64,000 bases of DNA from Favolaschia claudopus. Taxonomy: Eukaryota; Basidiomycota; Agaricomycetes; Agaricales; Mycenaceae. The DNA lies in contig JAWWNJ010000038.1 in assembly GCA_037176885.1 (NCBI GenBank), positions 310,001 through 374,000 on the forward strand, written 5' to 3'. The translations under genes and the position numbers were made by a program. Shown piece after piece: positions 54,108-64,000 of this stretch; position 1 is the stretch's first letter; the number at the start of each line of letters is the position of its first letter. The notes under the pieces were generated by a model, which had not been told where the DNA came from, did not search any database, and saw nothing but the letters and a program-made list of their open reading frames with translations.

Positions 54108-54226
54108 GGGCTGCCTCGGCTCCTTCGTCTTCGGGCGGAGTGCAGCGAGCTCCATTTCGGAGTTCACGCCCAATATATCAATGGCTTGCTTACTCATCTC
54201 TCCCTCTCGAGAACTCAGGCCAATCC
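54108..54226. repeat. 119-bp direct repeat, copy 2, abutting the duplicated segment
   Basis: It is identical to 53,680-53,798. Its right end is immediately followed by the left edge of duplicated segment copy 2, so it may mark a duplication or insertion breakpoint. Confidence 0.85.
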
Positions 54227-54289
54227 CGGTACGCGCCAAGATAAAATCTCCGCAAAAAAACTGACAAGTCGGTTCAGTTCAACAAGGCG

Positions 54290-55145
54290 ATGGATAGACA
54301 GCGGTCAAATACCTCCAGTCGTCTTCGCAACGATATTGGAGCTGTCTTCGTCGCCCATCTACACCCTCGCGTTGGCGATGCTTTGGACATTCAAGATATG
54401 GCGCTCCGTGCTGGGTACGCTGACCTCATTGGCGGGAGAAAGGACGACTCCGGCAAAATGACATTTCATCCATTTGATGCACCCGCCCTGCATAGCGACG
54501 GCGCGGACCGCCTCAACGTCGAAACATTCCTGAAAAACAAGCTTGTCATGCATGTATGTATCACGAACTTGTGGCGCGAGTTGTGAAACTTACATTTGCA
54601 GGTCGCTGCCGCTGTCATTTATGGGAAGAAAAAACCTATCAAGATGGCGACCAACAAGCCATGCGTTTCCGGGCCCCGTTGCATGCAACAGATGCACAAT
54701 ATCTCGAACTCCACACCAGGCTTTGTTGCCTGCGCAGGTGCTCTTGTGAGTTCGAATACTTTGACAGCCGAGCTTTCACTTACTTCTATGCGAGACGCTT
54801 TGGGCCCTGTCGATGGACGTCGAGCTCAAGAAGAAAGGTCAGCAAACAGGAATTAATTGGTACTCATGCTACGAGTCGTACCTGCGTTACCTTCTCGAAG
54901 GGCTTCGCAATCGCTCCAAGCCCGTTCTCGCACTTTTCAGAGAGTGGGACGCGGAGCTTTTCCCGGACAGTGAAACGAGTCTTGGGGATGTCAGAGTCAC
55001 GAATGGCGCTGCCGGTGGTGACGAGCTGGATGCTGCGTTGGATGCGATCAGAAATGCCGAGGTCGAGGAGGAGGAGGACGTTGACATGGACAATGCGGGG
55101 GATGGCGAGACCGGCGACGGCGAGGAGAGTGGTGATGACCAGTAA
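54290..55145 (+). CDS. Repeat-associated protein A (copy 2), spliced
   Basis: Exons 54,290-54,553, 54,602-54,745 and 54,795-55,145 give 252 aa, almost identical to the copy at 24,169. Intron 2 is 1 bp longer. Differences include a Gly for an Arg in the ADLIGGRKDD block, Met for Ile in KMTFHPFD, Asn for Ser in ETFLKNKL and Thr for Met in FPDSETSLG. Frame and splice sites are intact in both copies. Function is unknown; the acidic C-terminal tail is conserved. Unlike copy 1, no transposase lies upstream. Confidence 0.65.
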
Positions 55146-55209
55146 ATCACTCGAGCAATGCAATTGGAACCAAAAGAATATATTGTTTTGTATAAAAAAA
55201 CCCCCGATT

Positions 55210-55848
55210 TTAGCCATTACATCTCCTCGTTAAAACCTTTCGCTTCGTTGGGGATGGTGAGGCGATGTTCTCCTTGCCCGAGATGTAAAGCTGGGGGGAT
55301 TTGGTGCCATAGATTGCAGACCGCACAGATTCTTCGAGCTCCCGACTATTTGCATCCCGTTCCGGAGTGGGGAGACGCAAGGAGCTTTGATGGATGAGGG
55401 GCGAGTCGATGCGACCGAGTGGGCTGTCGTTCCCAACACATGCGTCGTGATGGACGCGGAATCGCTTGGGCGGGGGAGTACTCGGTGGACTGGCGGTTGC
55501 ACGCCGAGTCACGGATAGTCTGGGCGCGGCTGCCGACGGGATGTAATGGATGAATTGAATTAATGGAAAGTCCTGTTACGCACCGGGCATACCGCGAATC
55601 TCGTCCCGCATGAGCTTCAACTCGCATTCCAGTTGCTTCACCGTGTCCTCCAGCACCAAAATCCGGCCGGATACGTCTTCATTTGTCGACGAGGAGACAT
55701 TGGGAATCGAGGCAAGGGCTTCGCGTTGGCGGCGAGCCTTACGAGATGACTTGGCGCGTTGCGTGGCGGCGATGCGCTCAGATTCTGAGTCCGAGACGTG
55801 TGAGATGTCTGAGGACGAGCGACGAAGGGTAGCAGAGGTAGGAGACAT
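55210..55848 (-). CDS. Repeat-associated protein B (copy 2), spliced
   Basis: Exon 1 is 55,584-55,848, exon 2 is 55,210-55,529 and the intron is 54 bp, giving 194 aa. It is two residues longer than copy 1 (EALASIPN against DAWIPN). The coiled coil RILVLEDTVKQLECELKLMR is unchanged. The frame is open upstream to an earlier Met (MRSAPQPSTTKQM, about 55,941), which copy 1 lacks because of a MITE. The common start MSPTSATL was chosen here. Confidence 0.55.
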
Positions 55849-55970
55849 GGAGGTGGTGTATAGGGGAGTCGGTGAGTGTCCATGGCAGCCGTCAGACCGT
55901 GTCATTTGTTTGGTCGTGCTTGGCTGTGGAGCTGACCTCATATGTTGGAGTTCACTTCCTCAGCCAATAA

Positions 55971-56042
55971 TGCGCGCGTGGCCGAATGGTAAGGGCTGCG
56001 TTTTCTCTTGTACTCCACGCCGGTTCAACTCTGACTGCTCAC
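55971..56042 (+). other. tRNA-like sequence, copy 2
   Basis: It corresponds to 26,107-26,181, with A-box-like GTGGCCGAATGG and B-box-like GGTTCAACTCTG. It has few substitutions, but structure is again poor and no anticodon can be assigned. Confidence 0.35.
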
Positions 56043-56255
56043 GATTGTTACACAGACTCAATACAATTTATTACACTCTACTTCAACTCAAGTTCAAAGT
56101 TGAATTGACATTACAACTTATGGATCTCACTTCAAAATTAAGTACTACAAACCTGCTTGCAACCAAGCGACTTCGGACTGAATAATAAAATTTTCTTGTT
56201 TTTCATTAGTTCTGGAGTAGTTGGAGATCGTGCCCGAAAAGACATTATCGGGCTG

Positions 56256-56735
56256 TCAGGCTGTCGGGTAAGATATGCCCCGATCGTTTCCGAGCCCCTT
56301 CGATGAGGCGGCTGTCAGGCTGACGACCTGAAGCTCCCCGATAACAAACGACCGCGGACGACCGTCGCCGGTAACAGGAAAAAGAAATTTGCGACAGTAT
56401 CCTCCAGCTTCTGACCAATATCCCTCTCGGTGAAGGCCAACAAGTGTTTTAGCGAGCTGGGGAGCAGTCTCTTTGTACCAGGAATAAAGAAGCAGATAGG
56501 ATCGAGCAATCTCCCAGCGCGAGCGATCCAGAATAGAAGTTTTGGCATCGTTGATAATGAGATCAGGAAGAACAGCTGCGGCCTGTATGACTCTTCCAAG
56601 TGAGAGAACTGCACCATGCTGCGACCACCGGCTACCGGAGCCAGATTGCGGAACGAAGGACATGTACTTAGTCATTAGAGGGTTTGCGATGAGCCATTGG
56701 AGGCTAACTATTTCCCGATTAGGGAACTTTGATGG
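56256..56735 (-). pseudogene. Fragment of an unrecognised protein
   Basis: The minus-strand frame contains a coding-like stretch: KFPNREIVSLQWLIANPLMT, then MSFVPQSGSGSRWSQHGAVL, then ARSYLLLYSWYKETAPQLAK. It resembles helical agaricomycete hypothetical proteins, but I cannot name the family. It begins next to a hAT-like repeat fragment (56,759) and lacks clear ends, so it is probably a truncated gene. Confidence 0.35.
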
Positions 56736-56758
56736 CCCAAACATTGATGTCGAGTTAC

Positions 56759-56903
56759 TGCGCAGAGGGAAGGTTTTGAAATTCATGATGTTGTTCAGGA
56801 CCTTGGGTTAGGTATTTCGTCGTCGTTTGTGTTGAATTTCATGATCTTTCGTCGGATTTCATGACGAAACGTTACGATCCGGGGTCCTGAAATTCCTCAC
56901 GAC
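56759..56903 (+). mobile_element. hAT-like element, copy 3 (terminal fragment)
   Basis: From GCGCAGAGGGAAGGTTTTGA to CTGAAATTCCTCACGAC it matches the first 145 bp of the element at 32,510. The sequence then diverges. The CACTGTG terminus is degraded to TACTGCG. Confidence 0.75.
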
Positions 56904-57864
56904 GGAGTATATAAGTACTTACTAGAAACGAAAACGAAAACGACTATATATAGAATGGCCGATAGATGGCCGGCGGTGCCCGCCGGCAGCAGGTTCAGAA
57001 ACGAAAATGAAGCAGTCGGCACCAAGTCGGCACGGAACAAGTTCATGTCAAGGGTTACGGTCACGTTGAATTCATGACCGACTTATATTAATATGATTTG
57101 TATGCCAGTTTCTGACCTACAGTAGGGCGACCTTGCGCAAGTCACGGACGCGGATACTTTTGAGGCTGAGCTGTTCAACTGTCAATTTTGCTGCAAATTA
57201 GAATTCAGACTGTCTTCTTATTGAGTCTACTGATCCTGCAATCAGAGAAGTACAAAAAGTTGGGAACAGGGCGGAAGAAATTGATGTAAAAATTCTCGGT
57301 ATGGTTACTTATGATTCATACCTCCCTGCTCTAATAGCACACATTGAATAGCTAGAAACCCATAAATTCAGTGCCTGTGCATGGGAGCCAGGGAGGGGCT
57401 GGATCAGTGCAGCACATGCTTCCATCACACAGGATCAAGCAGTTTTGCCGAAAGATCAGCAGGAACAGCGCGGCATTACACTGGAACAACAATTTATCAC
57501 GGCTTCATCGATCACATCAGAAGTTACGATACCCCATCAAAAGTGCAAGAGCACAGCTTATTGCTTTTCGGTGACGGCTCTGATAAGGGGGGAGCAAGCT
57601 CCCCCAATAATTCAATTGAAGATAGAATTCAATTGTCAGATCTCAGAGTCTATGGGACTACATTTGTAGGTACAAAACTACTTATGCATTCAAGACACGC
57701 ACAAGTGAATTGGACAGAGTCCGGTTGATGATGATATCACGCCTGCAAGTGGAGTATTACCATGATATGTGACGTAGACCACCGCACTATGTTACAATTG
57801 CGAAATTCGACCGCCGTCCATGATCGGGTGATGATATCGAGATGAAGAATCCCATCAAGAGATA
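56904..57864. other. No gene recognised
   Basis: Short overlapping plus-strand frames (up to 115 aa near 57,381-57,728) have no motif. Confidence 0.4.
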
Positions 57865-58119
57865 CTGTAGTATTACGTTCAATTCGTAACGCGATTTCGG
57901 GTGTGACATCGCTTACGAACTTGCCCTTTCGTATGAAGGGCTCGGGACACTGTGACTTACGAAAAAATTTCGTATTTTACCCCTTTTTTGGGCCGGAAAA
58001 CGACCCAAAATCAGGGAAACCTTTCGTAGGACCCCTTTGTGACCCGGTGACTTACGAAAATTTTCGTAGGATTTCGAGTCTGTGACCTGTGACCCTACGA
58101 ACTGAACGTAATACTACAG
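57865..58119. mobile_element. MITE family 1, copy 3
   Basis: It has CTGTAGTATTACGTTCAATT TIRs with TA on both sides (57,863-57,864; 58,120-58,121). At 255 bp it is slightly shorter and more diverged inside than the other two copies. Confidence 0.9.
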
Positions 58120-58159
58120 TATAGCGGGCAGAATGGAGTAGCTAGCGGTTGTCAATTTT

Positions 58160-58690
58160 CAGCGCTGCACCACATACTACCGCTTACCGTATACCCCTTA
58201 CAAAAAAATCCAACCGCCGCGCTCTTTCACCGACAGGAGCCCATGCCTTCAAACGCTTTGCTGTGTGTCGATTGCAAGCTGACTCGTCGAGGAAGACAAG
58301 TCGCCGGGCTGGATGGATACCCACTGCAGCCTGATATGCTAGCCTTTTGAGAGGACTGGCTTCGAGTGCGGAACGAGAGATCTATGACAGGTCAGCAGTT
58401 TCAAGACGAGAATAGGGAGATACTTGCGGTTTTTCTTGTATATCCACGTCTAATGAGGGCGTTCCGGATGGTGTTCTTGCAAACATGTAATCCGGTGCAG
58501 AGAAACAAGGCGTGCTGGAGCTCCCACGTATAGACATCAGGCGTCCGTAACACAAGCCCTTCCAGATACTTTCGCTGGTCAGAACCTGCTACAAATGTGG
58601 CGAAATTACCTACATCAACTTCGAGTGCAGTCAGAATGCGTGGCCTCCCCAATTCAATAGAAGTGGCTAGGATGTATGATTTATCCCACT
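58160..58690 (-). pseudogene. Truncated Tc1/mariner transposase
   Basis: The minus strand gives GRPRILTALEVDVGNFATFV, then TPDVYTWELQHALFLCTGLH and CKNTIRNALIRRGYTRK, the paired helix-turn-helix region. After an interruption (probably an intron) the start of the DDE domain follows: RRLVFLDESACNRHTAKRLK and APVGERARRLDFFVRG, with the first catalytic Asp in FLDES. The second and third acids are missing. Sequence ends near MITE family 1 copy 3. It is a different lineage from the transposase at 13,672. Confidence 0.7.
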
Positions 58691-58699
58691 TCCTAGAAC

Positions 58700-60107
58700 C
58701 CTCTGGTCGTCACCGCATTTGCACTCGCACCAACGTAGAAGAAGATACTTCGGACTAATCCGCGGACGCCAGCGCTGCCCCAAACCAGTCTCCCCGGAAC
58801 ACAAAATCAGGATTAATCCTTACGATGCATTTAGTTCTAGAATCAATTCACCGCCGAGGCATTCATACACATCGAAAATCAGTGTTGATCCTTACAACTC
58901 CTCCCGCACCTTTTATTTTTCCATTCTAGGATGACGACCGAAGACTCGGATACTACTTGCACTTTTATTAAAACGAGGCTTCATTTGAGATTTTATACCT
59001 AAAACAGAGCTTGGGAAATCAATACCTGGGCTCAACATTTGAATGATAACATTGTGACGTTAGGTTTGGAATTTTGAAGGTAACCGCCATAGGATACCCC
59101 GGGCCGCCCCTTGATTACTTGTGATTTCCGTTGATCCCTTGGCCTCGCTATTTCATTCTGCCCTACCTGTACCTTTCGACAGTAACCAAATAGCAACGCT
59201 ACCGTTTCGATCCCCAACGTTAAATTCGAATTAACATTGCGCAAACATTGCGAAGATTTGCTTCATTGAATTTCACAAGAATTTCACACTGGGCTGCCAG
59301 AATCAATGAACCCTATTGGAGGAATTAGTTGATAGGACGCCACAGGGCATCGTCGCCACGTACAACATGAGGGAAACCACGAAAGCTTTCATCTTCGGGG
59401 CTCGCATTCGGTGGCTGCACGGGCGTCTTTCAGATATTGAGGTGGCTGCTGGGCAATAATGACGAAAGTGTGCTCAAAGCTCGTCGTTCAGTAGGCTCCG
59501 GCCAAAGAGAACAAAGAAAAACGGCTCACGCATCTCAGCTCCATTCCATCTTTCTTCAAATTGGTCGAGGACAAGTCGAGGAACTTTTTACAGCTATTTT
59601 GAAAACGATAGACAATTTCGATTTTAGAGCTCAGTTCGCGCCGTAGAGCTCCAACGCAGCCAGATTCTGATCAATCACAACTCCGGAGGTGCGAGCGCTG
59701 AAATTTGAAATTTGGCCGGCCCGAATTCAGCTCGAAAGTTCAAAGTGTCTATCGTTTTCAAAATAGCTGTAATCCTGTGTTTGAGCGCTGTGGTGGAGCC
59801 CCTACATAGTCCCAGGTGGCTTGAGCTTCACTCATGAATCCGAAATCGATGGTAAAAGTGACGTTGAGTGCACGGCCGGCTGTAGAGAGTAGAATAGCAG
59901 GAAATGATTCGTTCAGGGACAGGGAGAAAGTAGAGACACTATCTTTGAAGAGAGCGAAAGAGTTTTGTCTGCAGGGTGATGACGTCAATGGAGCCCCAAC
60001 AGCCTTCGGTCCAAATCGGACTGTCTTCGGGAAAACGCGGGCTGGCTCCACTTTGACGTTTGTCTCAACTCAACCTTCGATTGTAATATAGATTCTGTGG
60101 GGATCTA
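58700..60107. other. No gene recognised
   Basis: Frames of up to 97 aa without motifs. No repeat shared with other parts of the window was seen. Confidence 0.4.
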
Positions 60108-60708
60108 GGACACTCAGTTGAATAGAGTATAATAGAGCACTTTGGCAAACGGTGAAAACTGACTTTTTTGTTCTGTTAAAGCCTAGCCAAATTTCGGTTG
60201 CCAGTGTGGAGCGCCAGAACAGTGGGCGGCCTGCTGTAATTTTTCAGCTATCTCGCTTAGTTTTTCAAACTGAAGTTGTTTTTCACCATTTGCCAAAGTG
60301 CTCTAATGTTGTGCAGATCGCCTGATAAGAAAATAATTTCAGACCTTCCCTATAAACGGAAAAACCGAATGAGCTCTCATCAAAAATCTGGCAAAATAGC
60401 CTGAAAGAAAAGTAGTTTTAAAAAAATAAAGCTATTTCACCCTTGTATGCAATTGTGATCACGCAACGGCCCGTCCAAGTTGGACATTTTGACGGATTTT
60501 CTGCTATTCTGAATCTGGGTCAAATTTAATGCCCAACTTGGACGGGCCATTGTGAGCTCAAATCTCATTTCCATTAAGCCAAAGTGCAAACTAGGTATCG
60601 TTTGATGAGATTCCATTCAGGTCTTCCGGTTATAGTGAAAATCTGCAATTATTTTCTTATCAGGCGATCTGCAGGACATTATATTCAACTGAGTCTAACT
60701 GAGTGTTC
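60108..60708. mobile_element. Multi-arm foldback element
   Basis: The outer inverted repeats GGACACTCAGTTGAATA and complement (right side with an extra ACTCAGTT-like block) are flanked by TA (60,106-60,107; 60,709-60,710). Inside are further inverted pairs. GAGCACTTTGGCAAAYGGTG is at 60,136 and 60,285-60,304. CAGATCGCCTGATAAGAAAA is at 60,314-60,338 with its complement at 60,647-60,671. GGCCCGTCCAAGTTGG is at about 60,468 with its complement at about 60,534. No gene was found. Confidence 0.65.
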
Positions 60709-60710
60709 TA

Positions 60711-61965
60711 CATAGATGGTACAGAATAGTCATATCTCCATCTCTACATTTTATTTCAGTCAATTTGGCCGGGTACATGACCAGAAAGTAAAACCCACGG
60801 CTGCCACCACTGTAATCTAGGGGCGGACCGAGTTCGGAGGGAGAGTCCGGGGGCCTTTTCAGAACCAGTAAGATCTCTCATGTGGGTATCTCTATGAACG
60901 ATTGTCTTCATGCGACAGATCAGTTACCGGTCTAACAATTTGTCATGAACCTTACTTCAGCATCGAGAAACCAACCTGCTCCTTGTATAATGCCAGGTGG
61001 AAAAAATATTGATCTGAGGAGGTAAAAGTACGGGGAATATTAGTCTCTTGTACACACGCTACAACACGTTGGTCCTCGTACCTCTATACACGGTTTACTG
61101 ACCTCTTTACATCTTACTACTTTGTTCTTACTTTAGTGAAACAACTATAAGCTCTAGAATCCATTCTAAGGGAATAAATATATTTTATTATTAAGTTTAT
61201 CATTATCCGTGGACAAATGGTCTTGAGGGATTGAAGTACCATCTAATCGGAGTGTTTTGGCAAGAGGATCAGAGGTATAAGTCGTTCCTGTTTGGTGGTG
61301 CTTAGCCCGAGCCGGCCCGAGCGCACCATAGCAGTTACCCGTGCTACGCTACGGCGTGATCCGGCTTCAAGGGTAAGACGAATGAAAAAATACAAATACA
61401 TTGGAATTCGTGAATAGTTTACCGCTAGAGCTGTTGGCAGAATCCTTGTACAACTTTGTACGTCCACCAGCCACAAAGCAGCACGGGTGGCGCTGAGGCA
61501 GAGAGCCATGGGCGAGGAAGTTGAGGCGAAGCACATGCAAGGATAGCTCATCCATACCCGAAATTTATTAAATTAGAAATTGAGAAGTTATGAAGGGCTC
61601 TTCATGAGGCTTATAGTGCGTGATGGACAAGACTCTTCGTCGGGAACCTCACAAATTGATAGCGCCTTCTCCCTTTGAACACTCCCTATGTGGTGCCGCC
61701 CTCTGGCAATGTGATTACAGGGATTCCTGAAAATAATGGTAAACAAAAAGGTTTTTTTTTCGCGTTTCCAAAAAGGAAAGTCCCGCCATTTGCAAGAATC
61801 GAACCCGCTTCCGTTTTCGGACTTTGGGGGGAATTTCCTTTTTGGACACGCGAACAAAACGTTTTCATTTGTCATTGACTGCTTGACGCGCAGCCACAGA
61901 CTTGCCTGCGTAGAATGGACTTCCGATATGCTGTGGCTGCGGCGTCAACAGATACGTCACCGTGC
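60711..61965. other. No gene recognised; one hairpin
   Basis: A 19-bp inverted repeat with one mismatch (CGCGTTTCCAAAAAGGAAA at 61,761-61,779 and complement at 61,834-61,852) encloses a B-box-like GGTTCGATTCT on the minus strand. The minus-strand frames near 61,243-61,555 have no motif. Confidence 0.4.
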
Positions 61966-62443
61966 TCAAATGTCCCCGTACGTCGTATGTCCAATCTGTG
62001 GAACGAATAAACGGGCAGTTTGGAACAAGTTTGGAAATACCAGCTCGGCGCACATTTTCGTCAAGTTCACAGCATTCAAGACGCACGGAATTTCCCACTC
62101 ATGGTCGAGATTCCCGAGGATGAGCGGACGACTACGAAGATTATCTGGGACGCGCGGAAGAAAGTGGTGAAGCAAAGAAAATCGAACCGCTTCCAATTTC
62201 GGAAGCCCATAGTTCACGTCTTGCATTGCGGTATGATGAGGTCGAAAAAAGAATTTACTGAAGCTAATAACTTTACAGGGGCCTACACCGCGGAAAAGAA
62301 GGCAATGGGTCGCACCTGATTCCAGCACTGCTGAAAACCCTTCGCTTCCTCCCAACGACGCTGAAGCGCCGGTACTGCCTCTCGCAGATGACGACGAGGA
62401 ATCCCCGGATGTGATGCTGCACCGGTGGCCTGGTCGGAGGTGA
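61966..62443 (+). CDS. Hypothetical gene, possible C2H2-type finger, probably spliced
   Basis: VCPICGTNKRAVW (about 61,988-62,020) and, one frame away, KYQLGAHFRQVHSIQDARNF would make a C-x2-C...H-x4-H finger if joined. The second part runs on through PLMVEIPEDERTTTKIIWDA and QRKSNRFQFRKPIVHVLHC. A GT..AG intron of about 47 bp (62,232-62,278) leads to GPTPRKRRQWVAPDSSTAEN and DDDEESPDVMLHRWPGRR. The frame change near 62,015 is a lesion or an unseen intron. No family was recognised and the start is unknown. Confidence 0.4.
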
Positions 62444-62879
62444 GGAGAGGGAGCGAGGACGCAAAATCGGGGAGAGTGGCGCTTTGCGAACGTAGCCGTC
62501 GTGGTGGCGTGCGACTTGGACGACGAAGTATTTGCAGTTCCCGCTACACTGCGAACTATAAGTATTGACTCGTCTCAATAGCGAAGACGAAATACCCTTT
62601 GATAGTATAATCCACGATGCTTTGGTACCTTCGCGCCTCGACATTGGATACGGCGCGGAATCAAGTTCCCGCGTTGAGTATAGCCCCGTCCTCGACTGAC
62701 AGCTGGGGCTCGGACCCTTTTGGACCGCTGTGCATGAATCAAGCATAAATAAAGTCTGACATAAAGGAAACCTCCTTACAATGGCCAGCCACTCCCTTCC
62801 CAAAGTCTGTGATGACTCTTGCTGCACAAGATGTAAACGCAGACGTCGAAGCCGGCGAGCACGGCTTCCAAATCGAGCA

Positions 62880-63305
62880 TTAATCATACACTGTTCGTTC
62901 TAGACGAGGATCAGAGTTATCCTTCCCCCGCTGCGCTTAACCCGCTCGACATCCCCGAGCTTCTGAATGAATGTTTGTCATACTACCACTCCAGACTGCT
63001 TCAGCTGACATCATCGATGCGTGTGCTTCGATCGTGACATCACAACCCATACGGATGTCACCATTGCGCTTGACGGGGTTGTCTTCGTCTCTGATATGGC
63101 AAGTTATCGCGAGCTTGATTCCACGCTGGCAAGTTTGCCATTATTCCCCTATCCTGATATCGAATTCGCCGTTCGCTCGAGGGATGTCGTGAGCTTGTCC
63201 AACTGGTCTGGTTTCCCTGTCTGTCATCTCGCAATCGGGTACGCCGAGCTCTGCGTCCGGACAACATTTACTGCGAGGAGTTACAACGCATATGGCGGCG
63301 GGTAA
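62880..63305 (+). pseudogene. Weak coding-like fragment
   Basis: One frame reads FVLDEDQSYPSPAALNPLDI with PELLNECLSYYHSRLLQ. A second (63,021-63,305) reads DVTIALDGVVFVSDMASYRE with YPDIEFAVRSRDVVSLSNWS. The first loosely recalls an F-box-like start; the second was not recognised. They may be exons of one broken gene. This is low confidence. Confidence 0.25.
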
Positions 63306-64000
63306 TCAACTTTCATTTTAAGTAGTGGGATGCAACTAACAGACCCCAGAATGTAGTCAGCAAAGGCTTGTGAGGCCAGGTCAATATGGATTACGGAAAT
63401 TGTGACTATAACTAGCATGGAGGCCACTCACAATGGCCTTCCCTCTCATATTGCACACTCAAGAGTCTTTTCCAGCTACAAAATAGCTAAACCGCGTAAA
63501 GATACTTGGACCATCAAAATCCCCGGATGCAAGTTGGTTACCGGTTGATTGATGGCCCATCACCGAACCGTAAATGCCCACCACCATTGGTGGGGGACAT
63601 GACTTCATGTCACACCGTCATTCTGAGAATTTCGACCCGAAACCTGGCCCAATGGACTTGGAATACCCAAGAGTGCGTGTTTTCTGAAATTTTGGACGGT
63701 GGGAAAATTGTAATGGCAAATGGCCAAATTTCCTCTGGATGAACGATTTTTGGGGAGCCGAAACGAGATTGCAGCCTGAATTTGACGAAATCTCAACGTT
63801 CTCAACCTCCATACTCGGGATCTCGGAAAGTGTCGGTGGCAGTGTTTTTCAAGTTTTTCTTAACATTAGGTACATATTTCTGGATCAACCATATAAGCCT
63901 CAAATCGCCCGATTTTCCCGAATTTTCGGCAAATACATCGACTCCAGCCTTCACTTGAACAATATGAACAAGAAAAAAATTCACCGAGTGACGGCACCTC
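63306..64000. other. No gene recognised
   Basis: Short antisense frames near 63,605-63,984 have no motif. Confidence 0.4.

Larger units (their letters stand above)
54228..56125. repeat. Duplicated segment, copy 2 (paired with 24,107-26,262)
   Basis: It has the same gene A, gene B and tRNA-like sequence as copy 1, displaced by about 30.1 kb. It lacks the family 1 MITE and the 111-bp foldback. Adjacent sequence on both sides is unrelated to copy 1's neighbours. Confidence 0.9.

Noticed and set aside
62273..62887. 204-aa minus-strand frame
   Set aside because: It runs ant-parallel to a more coding-like spliced plus-strand model and has no motif of its own.
1..64000. CRISPR arrays, prokaryotic operons, riboswitches
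   Set aside because: No regularly spaced short repeats with unique spacers and no bacterial gene organisation; everything points to a fungal repeat region.

Overview
This window looks like a transposon graveyard from a filamentous basidiomycete, most likely an agaricomycete. The reasons are short GT..AG introns of about 42-60 bp, a chromodomain-bearing Ty3/gypsy pol, several Ty1/copia lineages, a DIRS-type RNase H, a LINE with RNase H, a degraded hAT/plavaka-era landscape with a plavaka-like transposase, a Myb/SANT-like gene, and many small TIR elements. No rRNA, CRISPR array, prokaryotic operon or conserved single-copy housekeeping gene was recognised. Only one gene resembles an ordinary metabolic gene: a spliced alpha/beta hydrolase at 11.7-12.9 kb.

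Layout. 0-0.6 kb: 3' end and LTR of a copia element. 1.2-1.8 kb: a pair of GC-rich modular repeats. 4.1-10.1 kb: four tandem copies of a 1489-bp unit carrying a strong compound hairpin. 10.7-11.1 kb: a 39-bp-TIR MITE. 11.7-12.9 kb: alpha/beta hydrolase. 13.7-18.6 kb: a spliced Tc1/mariner transposase, a gypsy gag-protease remnant interrupted by a MITE, and a LINE with an internally deleted RT. 18.8-20.7 kb: a TIR element with two GC-rich repeats and two MITEs nested inside it. 21.0-26.3 kb: a composite region with a Myb/SANT-like gene, a plavaka-like transposase and two convergent small genes (A and B); the A/B part is duplicated at 54.2-56.1 kb. 28.6-31.9 kb: gypsy remnant, DIRS RNase H scrap, tandem LTRs and a gag-only remnant. 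32.5-42.0 kb: a nested and inverted copia/gypsy complex bounded by inverted copia LTRs and inverted copies of a hAT-like element. 42.0-44.1 kb: a second copia family. 44-50 kb: sparse, with foldback elements and three unrecognised gene models. 50.9-53.6 kb: DIRS-type RNase H followed by a compact LTR element encoding a KH-domain protein. 56-64 kb: repeat fragments, a third MITE copy, a truncated mariner, a foldback element and one weak gene model.

The most notable object is the element at 51,490-53,590. It has two 185-bp LTRs, a perfect 5-bp target duplication (TCCAT), a polypurine tract and a single 346-aa ORF with a KH RNA-binding domain in place of gag-pol. An 11-nt match between the expected 5' end of its transcript and the site just after the 5' LTR is arranged as in self-priming retrotransposons of the Tf1/sushi type. 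Its 5' LTR carries a 514-bp hAT-like MITE with a perfect 8-bp target duplication, and the 3' LTR preserves the empty site. Other empty/filled pairs in the window let several insertions be read directly from the sequence.
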